IMG/VR virus record: IMGVR_UViG_3300023179_000532
Span: 1 to 23,228 of that record
Length of the DNA stretch: 23,228 bases
Direction: 5' to 3' (one strand)
Source of the DNA: a virus
The position numbers were made by a program, and so were the translations under genes. How positions within the stretch are numbered: position 1 is the stretch's first letter; each line of letters opens with the position of its first letter. This document shows positions 7,506-15,871 of this stretch, one piece after another. The notes under the pieces were generated by a model that was given only the letters and a program-made list of their open reading frames with translations, ran no database searches and was not told where the DNA came from.

Positions 7506-8003
7506 TTACGAAGACTTTTTAGTTTCAAGGATTTGTTTTAACAAACTATTACGATCTAGTACAACTGCTTGTCCTTCTAACGGAGGCGATGTAGCACCGT
7601 CCCGATTGGCAGTTTGATCTAAACGCATCTTTTTTAATTGTAAATCAATCATTTTCAATTTTTTGTCAATTTTAGCTTGTTTGGCCGTAATAGCGTGTCC
7701 TAATAATACACCTGCTGTTTGTAGTATTTGGCCACTAAATCTGGCTTCTACGTTCATACCCAAATTCATTAAATCTTCAAATTTCTCTTTGGCCATATCA
7801 CTGAGTTCGTCTAATTCCTGATCAGCAGTATCAAGATCGCGAACCTGAGGCAGTGCCTGATCTATACGATCTATGATCGCTGATGCAGATTCTAGTTCTT
7901 GTTCTCCGATGCGAAAAAGTTCGCTAGCATCAACAATTTCCGGAGCCGGCTCGTTTGATGCTACATCGGGTAGATTAAATAATGTTTCTAATTTACGTGT
8001 CAT
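7506..8003 (-). CDS. 16: Terminase small subunit, gp16-like
   Basis: Regulates terminase cutting and stimulates the gp17 ATPase; forms rings in T4. At 165 aa it matches T4 gp16 (164). Pattern: acidic N-terminal segment with predicted short helix (ETLFNLPDV), a central pair of helices (about 35-70 and 75-130; GQILQTAGVLLGHAITAKQAKIDKKLKMIDLQLKKM) forming the coiled-coil core, then a short linker to the C-terminal peptide VLDRNSLLKQILE, similar to the gp17-binding tail of gp16. No recognisable Shine-Dalgarno; GCTAAATA overlaps the preceding gp4 stop 8 nt upstream. Assigned on length, helix pattern and location; moderately sure. Confidence 0.72.
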   Translation of the reverse strand: MTRKLETLFNLPDVASNEPAPEIVDASELFRIGEQELESASAIIDRIDQALPQVRDLDTADQELDELSDMAKEKFEDLMNLGMNVEARFSGQILQTAGVLLGHAITAKQAKIDKKLKMIDLQLKKMRLDQTANRDGATSPPLEGQAVVLDRNSLLKQILETKKSS

Positions 8004-8014
8004 AGTAAGGTTAT

Positions 8015-8452
8015 TTAGCGCCTACGAGCAGTGTTTTGGTAAATATCCTGTTCTGTCACTACTCGAAAACGCATACCATAATTTTTACAAAACTCTCTTG
8101 CAGCAGCCCATTTGGCCATGTTTAAAGCAACTGCTGCACGATCGCGTACACTGCGAGCGTTTTCCATACTGATTTCTTTTGTAGGCTTAACCTCTATAAC
8201 TTCTGCGTGTTTTACACCACTTTTATCTATATAGACCATCATAAAGTCTGGCACATATATTGTATTTTTACCTGTAAATGGATTGCGATATGGTACCATA
8301 AATGGCTCACTAGCCCATTGTAATACATTGGGATTGTTATCACAAAAGATCATAAAAGTAAATTCCCAACTACTACGATAGAAAGGAGTTTTACGTCCTA
8401 CGTACTTTTCTTTGTTTTTAACAATGTACGTACTTTGAGTATACTTACTCAT
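8015..8452 (-). CDS. 4: Head completion nuclease-fold protein, gp4
   Basis: T4 gp4 (also called gp50/65) finishes filled heads before tail joining and belongs to the TnsA/PD-(D/E)xK-like endonuclease fold. At 145 aa it matches the family. Visible: YRSSWEF (E30), YVPDF (D69), and IEVKP (E87, K89), the W-E / P-D / E-V-K set of that fold, followed by NMAKWAAAREFCKNYGMRFRVVTE, the typical C-terminal helix and strand. I chose the ATG at 8452 over the one at 8464 because it overlaps the upstream stop as TAATG, the arrangement used at two other junctions here. Confidence 0.9.
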   Translation of the reverse strand: MSKYTQSTYIVKNKEKYVGRKTPFYRSSWEFTFMIFCDNNPNVLQWASEPFMVPYRNPFTGKNTIYVPDFMMVYIDKSGVKHAEVIEVKPTKEISMENARSVRDRAAVALNMAKWAAAREFCKNYGMRFRVVTEQDIYQNTARRR

Positions 8453-9579
8453 TATCTCAACCAAATTCTATACTGTTGTATATTATTATATTCCACTGTG
8501 TTATCGGACTCATAATGATAGATAAAACGTCCATTGCTAATTTGATTGTCATATTGCCAAAAACTACCTGCAGACAAAGTAACAATTCCTACATATTGAT
8601 CAGGCCATTCGGTATTGTTTAATCTGCCTTTGTACAGTCTAGCTAGATTTTTGGGACCAGGGTAACCATTTCCTGCACTTACCCCAAAACAGGCCGCATT
8701 TGGACCCGTGTCCATAACAAAATTATTTTCAAAAAAATTAGTTACTTCTGAATCTGTAGGTCTTTGTCCGACCCAGTTAGGAATAGGCCCGTCTATACCA
8801 GCCCAACCATCTTGACCATTTACACAATCAAATTTATAAAGTTGAACTCTTATACCACTAAATTTTATATTAGGTCCCAAATCCCATCTTATACCTTTTA
8901 TAACACTATCTGATGCAGTAGTAACACTGTATGCTCCATTACCGGCATGAGCATAGCTTTTTAGTTTATCTAAGATAGCCGAGTTCCTGTAAGCACTCAC
9001 CAAGGGATGATCAAACCTAATCCAACCACCCAAGGAACTTTGTGCTTCTGTACCATTCATGTCGCAATACACAGACATTGGTATATCATTACAACCTCTT
9101 ATCCAGTAATTTCCGTTTACATTTGTACCTGTTAAATTTTTAATGTGTACGGCATTTGGTGCTGCTTTTTCCGGGGAGCTACCATCAAAATATTTTCCTG
9201 ATTCAGGACGCACCGAACGTTTGATATATTTGTTTACACCAGGATCTCTGCGAGATCCTAAATAGCTAGATCCTAATCTATTAAGATTCAGAAACATGCT
9301 TACATAGGTAGCAACTTCGTTGCTTTGCATTCCTTGCATTTTTTGGATAATTTCTATGGGATTTACTCTTTGTGCTACACTGGTGTAAATTACCGCGCTA
9401 GCCATTATTTCTGCACTGGCTTTATTTTCTGTGATTTTTTCAAAGTGGCTTATTAGCACATCGTTTAAATCGGCGCTGATAGTAAAACCAGATTTAATAT
9501 AATTATTAAAAAATATGCTGGCACTATCGTTTAAACGTGATGGTATAGTTATTTTTTTAAGATTAGCAGGATACGCCAT
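8452..9579 (-). CDS. Virion protein with N-terminal marine-phage domain and fibrinogen-like C-terminal domain
   Basis: Two parts. Residues 1-115 are helical (NDSASIFFNNYIKSGFTISA, VISHFEKITENKASAEIM, QSNEVATYVSMFLNLNRLGSSYLG) and recall a domain repeated among marine T4-like structural proteins. Residues about 130-375 look like a fibrinogen/fibrillar-collagen C-terminal-type domain: NGNYWIRGCNDIPMSVYCDM (156-174) then GGWIRFD (184-190), with Cys163, Cys172, Cys252 and Cys297 and a Gly/Trp/Asn-rich beta region to the end. Such domains bind glycans or proteins, so a receptor-binding or decoration role is plausible. It lies between the tube-fold gene and gp4, overlapping gp4 by one base. Start ATG has only a weak ribosome site. 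Confidence 0.75.
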   Translation of the reverse strand: MAYPANLKKITIPSRLNDSASIFFNNYIKSGFTISADLNDVLISHFEKITENKASAEIMASAVIYTSVAQRVNPIEIIQKMQGMQSNEVATYVSMFLNLNRLGSSYLGSRRDPGVNKYIKRSVRPESGKYFDGSSPEKAAPNAVHIKNLTGTNVNGNYWIRGCNDIPMSVYCDMNGTEAQSSLGGWIRFDHPLVSAYRNSAILDKLKSYAHAGNGAYSVTTASDSVIKGIRWDLGPNIKFSGIRVQLYKFDCVNGQDGWAGIDGPIPNWVGQRPTDSEVTNFFENNFVMDTGPNAACFGVSAGNGYPGPKNLARLYKGRLNNTEWPDQYVGIVTLSAGSFWQYDNQISNGRFIYHYESDNTVEYNNIQQYRIWLR

Positions 9580-9585
9580 ACTCTA

Positions 9586-11220
9586 TTAGGACCCTAATTT
9601 GTTTAACTGCCAATTATAGCCATCAAGCTCAGATTTAGAAACATTGATCTCATTCAATTTTCTCGCCACCGATAGCTGAGCCGCTGCATTCAGTTGCGAA
9701 GTTGTATTAATTTGTTCATTTAGATTAGCTATAACAGATTCTCTTTCGGCACTAGGCGGAGCACTTTGAGCTATACTCAATCTACTATTTAGATCGGTCA
9801 GTACCGAATCGGTGTTGGTTACTTGTGTTTGACTATTATCTAAGTCCATATATAAATTTTCGATTTCAGATCTTTTAACATCAATATTGTAATTTAAATC
9901 AATCTTGGCATTATTTTCATTGACTATTCCACCGGTGCTGGTCGGTCTTAATTCGTCTTGGTCATTTATAATTTGAAAATCAGCTTCTGCTATCTCGGGC
10001 CTAGGAGTTCCTGGATCAGAAGGAAACTGTGGATTGTAGTTACTCGGGGGATCACCATTACCTTGAGTAACTGGATTATAAACTGGATAATCGCCCTCGC
10101 CGATAGCATACGGAGCAAGATCAACTCCGGCTAGATCTGAAATACCCGACCTCACCGGAATTCCGGTATATTGATTGCTAATAAAAGCTTCGGTTGACGC
10201 CAGATTAGGAATGTTATATCCATTGTTACTTGTGGGCCTCATTGCTGAGCTTACGATGTTTTGAATTGTACCAGAAACTATTGTTCCTGCGACATTTGTT
10301 ATTTCGCCTAAGACCTGTTTTTTAATATTCATTCCTCTGAGAGTATTGGCTGTGCGTGCCGTTTTAAAAATTGCACTCAAATAATTTTGATTTTCTAAAT
10401 CTCTTAGTATATCAGATCCGCTATCCAACAGACCATTTGGACCAAAAATACTACGACTGCTGCCTGTAGCACGCAACGGACTAGGCGTTCTATCATAATA
10501 TAGTGTTGCAAAACCAGACGGATTTCCTTCGCTAGTTCTTCCATTGCTATAAAGAACATGTTCATATTCAATGACCATTTCATGTGTCATTGTACCTTCG
10601 GGACCGTTTTGATGTTGGCCATGCCTAAACGACTTTATAACAGGGTTAATTAAAATATATTCGGTAAATTTTTTCTGATGTAGACTGTATATTCTAATAC
10701 TTCTTAGATAATGAGTATGGCTTTCTTGTCTGCGTGTAAATCCAAAATTACCCGAATCTTGCGGTTCAAATTTATGATCTTCTCTATAATTTGACATGCC
10801 ATGATCACTATCTCTAAAATAATACCTGTAGTAATCATACCAAAAATTACGTACAATGTTGGCATTGTCGTCATGGAATACGATAGTTATTGGATCAAAT
10901 CTTATTTTACTCTGAACAACATTGGGTCTATTATAACTGTTATAAACTTTTGTCTCGACACTATATCGAGGCAGATCAGAATTTTTGACCATTAATCCTA
11001 GTTCAGTCAATGCCAACGTTTCTGCTACTGATCCAGTAGCCAAACTAGGATCTATGTCAAAAAATACATGGAATAAAAAAGTATTCTTAGGATTTAATCT
11101 AAAATGGTTACCAATGAAGATTTTGCTTGCATGAGCATAATCCCTTAGATTTTCTGCTGCTACACTATTTAGAAATGATCTAGCAGTAAATTTAGCAATG
11201 TCCCTGAAAATATCGGCCAT
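9586..11220 (-). CDS. Tail-tube/baseplate-tube fold protein with C-terminal coiled coil
   Basis: The N-terminal half (about 40-245) has the pattern of the gp19/gp54 tube family: FLFHVFFDIDP, KNSDLPRYSVETKVYNSYN, VVQSKIRFDPITIVFHDD, then MTHEMVIEYEHVLY. The middle (250-430) is Gly/Pro/Asn-rich, and residues about 425-540 form heptad-like helices (EIENLYMDLDNSQTQ, LTDLNSRLSIAQSA, VIANLNEQINT), a likely coiled coil. At 544 aa it is far longer than gp19 and also longer than T4 gp54 (320). It probably starts or caps the tube at the baseplate, but I cannot tell which. GATAAATA lies 19 nt before, and AGGAT 8 nt before, the ATG. Confidence 0.72.
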   Translation of the reverse strand: MADIFRDIAKFTARSFLNSVAAENLRDYAHASKIFIGNHFRLNPKNTFLFHVFFDIDPSLATGSVAETLALTELGLMVKNSDLPRYSVETKVYNSYNRPNVVQSKIRFDPITIVFHDDNANIVRNFWYDYYRYYFRDSDHGMSNYREDHKFEPQDSGNFGFTRRQESHTHYLRSIRIYSLHQKKFTEYILINPVIKSFRHGQHQNGPEGTMTHEMVIEYEHVLYSNGRTSEGNPSGFATLYYDRTPSPLRATGSSRSIFGPNGLLDSGSDILRDLENQNYLSAIFKTARTANTLRGMNIKKQVLGEITNVAGTIVSGTIQNIVSSAMRPTSNNGYNIPNLASTEAFISNQYTGIPVRSGISDLAGVDLAPYAIGEGDYPVYNPVTQGNGDPPSNYNPQFPSDPGTPRPEIAEADFQIINDQDELRPTSTGGIVNENNAKIDLNYNIDVKRSEIENLYMDLDNSQTQVTNTDSVLTDLNSRLSIAQSAPPSAERESVIANLNEQINTTSQLNAAAQLSVARKLNEINVSKSELDGYNWQLNKLGS

Positions 11221-11239
11221 TTAAGTATCCTATTTTTAA

Positions 11240-11247
11240 TATTTATC
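11240..11247 (-). promoter_or_regulatory. Late promoter GATAAATA
   Basis: NATAAATA octamer on the minus strand, just downstream of the terminator hairpin and 19 nt before the ATG of the 544-aa tube-fold gene. Confidence 0.65.
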
Positions 11248-11252
11248 AAAGA

Positions 11253-11276
11253 AAAAGGGACCCTAAAGTCCCTTTT
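11253..11276 (-). terminator. Rho-independent terminator after gp19
   Basis: 9-bp perfect stem (AAAAGGGAC at 11253-11261 with 11268-11276), 6-nt loop; on the minus strand the 3' arm runs into TTTTTC. It lies between the gp19 stop and the next promoter. It would also fold on the plus strand. Confidence 0.8.
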
Positions 11277-11295
11277 CAAATTAATATTAATTTGT

Positions 11296-11913
11296 TTAAG
11301 TAGTAATTTTAAAACCAGGCTTTCGAGGAATCAGGGCACCAACACCAACAGTTCCATCTGTTTGCACAGCATTATCAAAACGTATTGCTAATTGGATTGT
11401 AACAGGATCATTATTGGCATAGTTTAATTCTTGGTAATTGGCTTCTTTAATATATGCACCATATAAAGTCCATGTCTCAAGAATTCCCACATCTTGTTGT
11501 CCATTGCCACCATCTAAAATTTCACACTTTAGTTGAAATTTGTAGTCACCGCCTGCTGCTGCACTAGCTTGTTCCATAAAGTCAAATTGTTTTTGCAGTT
11601 GTTCACCGATTAAACGAGTGACATTACCTCTTGAGTCATCTCGTATTGTACAGCTAACATCACCCCACGTATGCTTGCCTGCAATTCTCACAACACTGTT
11701 ATAAACATGAACATCTGTATCGGCGAATGAAACCTGAGGACGATTAAAACTTACAACTTGTTTAGTTAACTCAATCGTATCAGGACTAGCACCGATACCA
11801 ATAAAACTAACTCGGAAACGATATTGTAATTTGGGCATCAGCAAACCTTGATAACCATTGGTTTGGTTAGTTGCTAATGGTACTGTAAATTTATTTAGAG
11901 AGGCTAATGCCAT
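11296..11913 (-). CDS. 19: Tail tube protein gp19
   Basis: Subunit of the inner tube through which DNA leaves the phage. 205 aa, slightly longer than T4 gp19 (163). Visible: LQYRFRVSFIGIG, ELTKQVVSFNRPQVSFADTD, VHVYNSVVRIAGKHTWGDVS, TIRDDSRGNVTRLIGEQLQKQFDF, and ETWTLYGAYIKEANYQELNY then VTIQLAIRFDNA, the expected order of strands and the single helix of the tube fold. AGGAGA is 5 nt before the ATG and a late promoter is at 11939-11946. It is followed by a clear terminator, so it forms its own high-output unit after gp18, as suits an abundant protein. Confidence 0.92.
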   Translation of the reverse strand: MALASLNKFTVPLATNQTNGYQGLLMPKLQYRFRVSFIGIGASPDTIELTKQVVSFNRPQVSFADTDVHVYNSVVRIAGKHTWGDVSCTIRDDSRGNVTRLIGEQLQKQFDFMEQASAAAGGDYKFQLKCEILDGGNGQQDVGILETWTLYGAYIKEANYQELNYANNDPVTIQLAIRFDNAVQTDGTVGVGALIPRKPGFKITT

Positions 11914-11938
11914 TGTAATCTCCTAAGTCTCTTTCTAA

Positions 11939-11946
11939 TATTTATC
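11939..11946 (-). promoter_or_regulatory. Late promoter GATAAATA for gp19
   Basis: NATAAATA octamer on the minus strand, 25 nt before the gp19 ATG, between the post-gp18 hairpin and the Shine-Dalgarno AGGAGA. Confidence 0.65.
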
Positions 11947-11973
11947 TTTTATTATCCGAATTTTTTCACCCCG

Positions 11974-11995
11974 GTAACAGGGTCTCCCCTGTTAC
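11974..11995 (-). other. Hairpin directly after the gp18 stop
   Basis: 9-bp perfect stem, GTAACAGGG (11974-11982) with 11987-11995, 4-nt loop, beginning 2 nt after the sheath-gene stop. On the minus strand it is followed by CGGGGTGAAAAAATT, with no T-tract, so termination is uncertain; mRNA 3'-end protection or processing between gp18 and gp19 is as likely. Confidence 0.7.
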
Positions 11996-11997
11996 TG

Positions 11998-14900
11998 TTA
12001 GGCTGTTTCAGCTGTATTAGCTCCCCCGGCTATAGTGCCCGGATTCTTTAAACGAATCGGAATGTAGATAAATTCTACTGCACGAACCGGTTCTACTGCA
12101 ACATCAACATACAACTCGTTTCTTGCGATACGATCGCTGGTGTTATTAGTTTCATCACAAACAACAATATAATCATATACACCACGCTTGGCAACTAGAT
12201 CGCTTAAAATTCCCTCTACAGCAGCCTTGACTTGATCACGAGTAATCTTATCATTAGGTTCAAACATAAACTGGTTACCAATACCTACAAAAATTGAACG
12301 TAAGTAGTTAACAAGTCTTGCCACATTAACTCTGTCCATTGATGTGGTGCTAGCTGCACGAGTCTTTTGACCATATGCTACTATGCCTGTTGTTGGTAAC
12401 AATGTGATAGGATTCATACGATTTTCATACAAAGTATCACGTAGATTGTTGTTCAAACTTGTTCTTACAAACAATCCTGTTCTAGAGTTCACATAACCAA
12501 TAGCGTTAGCATTATCAATTAAACCTCTACGAGTTCCTGCTGGTGCAAACCATTGATAAGCAACTTGATCATTGTACATGTAAGTACGTAACATCATGTG
12601 GCTTGGTGGCACTGCGATTTCGTTTCCGTTAAGATCATTTGTTAATGCGCTCGGATAATATACTGCCAAATACGGATTACTATTTGCCAGATAATTGTTA
12701 CTATAATCAATAAAATCTGCACTATTAGGTCTCAATGAGAATGAAGTATCTCCAATTATAAATCCTGTATTAGCACGATCATTGTTTAATGCTATCAAGT
12801 TCGGAATCAATTCAGGATAACCAGGAGCAGCCAATAGATTATAATTGTAAACATCTTCACGTAAGAAAGTGCTTGAATCAACCGCTGCCTTCATAGCTTT
12901 TACAACTTCATTGCGTTGAGCACGTGGGCCCATATATGGTCGACCAAATTCATTGTAAGCTATAGTGCTAACCCAGGTATTACGCATTGTTGGTAATGTT
13001 TGTCCCGGATAGGCATCCGCATTGAAATAGTTAAGTACAAATTTCTTAACTGTAAATCCACTGCGTCGTGTATTAAACAGTAACGTTCCACGTGCATACA
13101 ATTTAGGATTTGGTGCATCCAAGTCAACCCTGTCGTTCGACAACATGGTCTTTGTGCTAACTAAAGACCCTTTGATTGGATCAATAGTTCCTGTTGTGTC
13201 CCAACGAGCATCGGCGAATAATATACCATTTTGACTTACTCTATCTGAGTTATCAATTAATACCCATAATCTATTTGCAGCGTTATAGCGATATAATTTT
13301 GGATAATTAACCAAATCACTGGTATCTAGCCAAAGTTCGCCGTCTTTGAGATCTGTTACACCATCACTTTGGAATTTAGGCTCACTGGCAGTAACAAATA
13401 CTCCATTGGCATTGGTCATGGATAAATTATACCCTCGAGCATCTGAACTTACATTGCGATATCCTCTCCATGCTGGTAACCCAGTCACTGGATGTAGATC
13501 ATTTATCATTATATCAACTTCAGTTGCATCATCATAATACCAATAAGCACCGTCTGCTGGTGTAGCATATGGCTCTGTGCTGCTATACTGATAAGCTACT
13601 GCGCTAAAATTACTCAATACTACAGCATTTTGAGCGGCCGTTGCATTAACTAATCCTAATGTCGCACCAATTGTTCCGGTAACTCCTGTTGAAGGATTAA
13701 TAAAACCTGCATCATTTATAGCAGAACCTGTTCCTGGATTCAAGGCAATTATTCCACCCGTTCTATGAACCAATGTTATAGTGCCAGACGATTCAACTAA
13801 AGCTGTTAGATTTGGAATATTAGCTGCTGTGACCGCTGCGACAAAAGCTGCCGCATTGGTTCCTCCCACTGAAATAATAGGACTGGTTGCAAGCACATCA
13901 CTACCCGGTTGACTTGTTTGGATAGTAAAGGTATGTACGGCATTAAATGTAGGATTCGCAACTGTACCGGTTATTCTAGTCTCACCACGTAAACGTTGAG
14001 TAAAAATCTTATACCCTGCATGATTGGTAGCATCTGGTCTTGGGTTAGCTCTTACAAAAATACTACCTGCTGCAAGGTTCATTCCACTTCCGGCGCTATC
14101 GAGACCATTAATAGCTAAAATACCATCATTGTAAATCGGAGCACTAAGTGTGTTCCAAACTCTTGTAAACGAGTTATATCTTTTATAAACAAAGTTTGCT
14201 CCACCACCTTCTATGCTAGTTTTTAACCAAATACTGCCATCTGGCCTTCTAGTACTAGCATTTTTTCTCCAAGTAGGAGCAGTGTTAAAGTTACCACTAT
14301 GCACAGCAGCTCTACGGAAAGTAACTGCACTAGATTGCCAATAATCTGTTGATGCATCTGTCCAAGTCCATGTTATGCCTAAACTTGTTTCTGTTACAGT
14401 TGTACCAAAAGCTGATAAGTTGGCGGGAGCGGCAGGTGGTTCTGGGAAAATACCTATTTTACTTAAAACATTTTGCGGACCGTCAGTCAACACAATAGTA
14501 CCAACTGCGGCTGTAACATTAAATTCTATGTAATTGTTTACGCTAGATACAGTTACCCCACTGACATTAGCCAAAACTAAGGCATTTCCAAAATTAGCGA
14601 CAAAGTCGCTGTAACTGTTAATGGTAGCTGTTGATGTTACAACATTACCATTTACAGTAAATTGTGTTCCTAAAGCAATAGGAGTTGATGTTACACCACT
14701 GGCTGTTTCTGTTTTGCTGCCTGTGGCAGCGGCGATGTCATTGGCCCAAGTTGATGTTCCTAATCCGGTCCAGGTATTATCGCGCAATTTTTTATAAAAT
14801 AAAATATTATCCGATCCTAATACTACTGCATAGTCACCTATGCTACCAACACTACTGACCGGTACTGGTGGATTAGCGTTATTGACTAATGTAGCACCAT

Positions 14901-15414
14901 AGGCATCTTGTGTATCAATAATTAATGGCTTTTTTTCCACGAACGGAACGCCCGGAACAGCTACAGTGTTTGTAAATTCAAATAATCCCCATTTAGTTAA
15001 ACTTGTATCTAACCAATTTGAATTATTTACAATAGCGCCCACAGGACGAATACTACTACCGATCAAGGCATTAAGATCAACATCGGCACGTACCACCCAG
15101 GCACGATTGCCTAGACCTAATGCGCTATATGCTGCCATTAAACCATATTCATTTAACTCATCGCCGTGTAACGGTGTATCTGCTGCGCTACGACGGAATA
15201 CAGGCACTCCGAATGTAGATGCTAGCTCACGTTGACTGCTGATACCATATACTCTACCAGCATTAGCCTTAATAGTTCCCGGAGCAATAACTCCATTTAT
15301 GGTTTTGTTTTCGTTAGTAGCAATCACTACCATTGGTATGGTTGCAAGTGCTGATGGTAAATATTGACTCTCGTCAATGATTGTAATTTCTACTCCTGGT
15401 GATACTAGAGCCAT
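11998..15414 (-). CDS. 18: Tail sheath protein gp18, greatly enlarged
   Basis: Contractile sheath subunit that drives the tube into the host. At 1138 aa it is much longer than T4 gp18 (659). The N-terminus (MALVSPGVEITIIDESQYLPS, then NRAWVVRADVDLNAL near 102-116) and the C-terminal 300 residues (GRPYMGPRAQRNEVVKAM, TSFSLRP, FAPAGTRRG, NPITLLPTTGIVAYGQKT, DYIVVCDETNN, VAVEPVRAVEFIYIPIRL) are the conserved sheath parts that form the inner core. Between them, residues about 135-780 hold inserted Thr/Ala/Gly-rich beta domains likely to face outward, including two similar modules (about 240-322 and 493-575) and segments such as DGELWLDTSDLVNYPKLYRYN. AAGGAAGAG precedes the ATG; a late promoter lies at 15459-15466. 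Confidence 0.93.
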   Translation of the reverse strand: MALVSPGVEITIIDESQYLPSALATIPMVVIATNENKTINGVIAPGTIKANAGRVYGISSQRELASTFGVPVFRRSAADTPLHGDELNEYGLMAAYSALGLGNRAWVVRADVDLNALIGSSIRPVGAIVNNSNWLDTSLTKWGLFEFTNTVAVPGVPFVEKKPLIIDTQDAYGATLVNNANPPVPVSSVGSIGDYAVVLGSDNILFYKKLRDNTWTGLGTSTWANDIAAATGSKTETASGVTSTPIALGTQFTVNGNVVTSTATINSYSDFVANFGNALVLANVSGVTVSSVNNYIEFNVTAAVGTIVLTDGPQNVLSKIGIFPEPPAAPANLSAFGTTVTETSLGITWTWTDASTDYWQSSAVTFRRAAVHSGNFNTAPTWRKNASTRRPDGSIWLKTSIEGGGANFVYKRYNSFTRVWNTLSAPIYNDGILAINGLDSAGSGMNLAAGSIFVRANPRPDATNHAGYKIFTQRLRGETRITGTVANPTFNAVHTFTIQTSQPGSDVLATSPIISVGGTNAAAFVAAVTAANIPNLTALVESSGTITLVHRTGGIIALNPGTGSAINDAGFINPSTGVTGTIGATLGLVNATAAQNAVVLSNFSAVAYQYSSTEPYATPADGAYWYYDDATEVDIMINDLHPVTGLPAWRGYRNVSSDARGYNLSMTNANGVFVTASEPKFQSDGVTDLKDGELWLDTSDLVNYPKLYRYNAANRLWVLIDNSDRVSQNGILFADARWDTTGTIDPIKGSLVSTKTMLSNDRVDLDAPNPKLYARGTLLFNTRRSGFTVKKFVLNYFNADAYPGQTLPTMRNTWVSTIAYNEFGRPYMGPRAQRNEVVKAMKAAVDSSTFLREDVYNYNLLAAPGYPELIPNLIALNNDRANTGFIIGDTSFSLRPNSADFIDYSNNYLANSNPYLAVYYPSALTNDLNGNEIAVPPSHMMLRTYMYNDQVAYQWFAPAGTRRGLIDNANAIGYVNSRTGLFVRTSLNNNLRDTLYENRMNPITLLPTTGIVAYGQKTRAASTTSMDRVNVARLVNYLRSIFVGIGNQFMFEPNDKITRDQVKAAVEGILSDLVAKRGVYDYIVVCDETNNTSDRIARNELYVDVAVEPVRAVEFIYIPIRLKNPGTIAGGANTAETA

Positions 15415-15458
15415 GATCTCTTCCTTATAATAGTAGGTGTCTAAACTACCGTTAAAGT

Positions 15459-15466
15459 TATTTATT
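15459..15466 (-). promoter_or_regulatory. Late promoter AATAAATA for gp18
   Basis: NATAAATA octamer on the minus strand, 44 nt before the gp18 ATG, in the 115-bp divergent region shared with the HNH-like gene. Confidence 0.6.
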
Positions 15467-15492
15467 TTATGGACCCAAAAATCACCAGATTG

Positions 15493-15514
15493 ACTGGTCC
15501 TTTACTGGTCCTTT
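15493..15514. repeat. Perfect tandem repeat of ACTGGTCCTTT (2 copies)
   Basis: Two adjacent identical 11-bp units (15493-15503, 15504-15514) in the divergent promoter region, next to the plus-strand -10 element. With ACCAG at 15484-15488 and GGACC at 15471-15475 they form a cluster of direct and inverted GGTCC half-sites, a candidate operator. Confidence 0.85.
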
Positions 15515-15516
15515 AA

Positions 15517-15524
15517 AATAAATA
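15517..15524 (+). promoter_or_regulatory. Late-type promoter AATAAATA, start-proximal
   Basis: NATAAATA octamer ending 5 nt before the ATG at 15530, which would place transcription start on the A of the ATG. An alternative sigma70 reading is TTGACT (15490-15495), 18-nt spacer, TAAAAT (15514-15519), giving nearly the same start. Confidence 0.55.
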
Positions 15525-15529
15525 TTAGT

Positions 15530-15871
15530 ATGGAAAGAAATCAATGTCCGCAGTGCCAAAAACGTCTTGTGGCGATAAATTACTATAGAAACAATCGAAC
15601 GCATTATCGTAGCTTATGCACTCCCTGTATACACAAAAACAAACAAAAACAGGTTAAGGTACCATCGTGGGTACGATCGGGCTATAAGAAGGCCCTTAAA
15701 TGTGATCGTTGCGGATTTAAATTTAAACTAGCTGACCAAAGCTCAGTTTATTACGTGGATGGCAACATTGATAATAATAATTGGCTTAACTTAAAAACAA
15801 TTTGTGCTAACTGTCGAATCGAAGTAGCTAAATCTCGTTGGCGCCCATCTAATCTTACAGCAGATTTTTGA
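15530..15871 (+). CDS. Zinc-finger, degenerate HNH-like protein (113 aa)
   Basis: Four CxxC knuckles: C6/C9 with C30/C33, and C58/C61 with C92/C95, so two zinc sites are likely. The second half follows the HNH layout: CDRCGFKFK, then VYYVDGNIDNNNWLNL, then TICANC. In active HNH enzymes the middle is HH(I/V)DGN and the end is CxxCH; here both His are Tyr (Y74, Y75) and the final His is Arg (R96). The fold may be kept while cleavage is lost, leaving a DNA-binding protein. It recalls a small zinc protein common in marine T4-like phages. No Shine-Dalgarno; start-proximal promoter. Its 3' end overlaps the dNMP kinase gene by 17 bp, tail to tail. Confidence 0.85.
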   Translation: MERNQCPQCQKRLVAINYYRNNRTHYRSLCTPCIHKNKQKQVKVPSWVRSGYKKALKCDRCGFKFKLADQSSVYYVDGNIDNNNWLNLKTICANCRIEVAKSRWRPSNLTADF

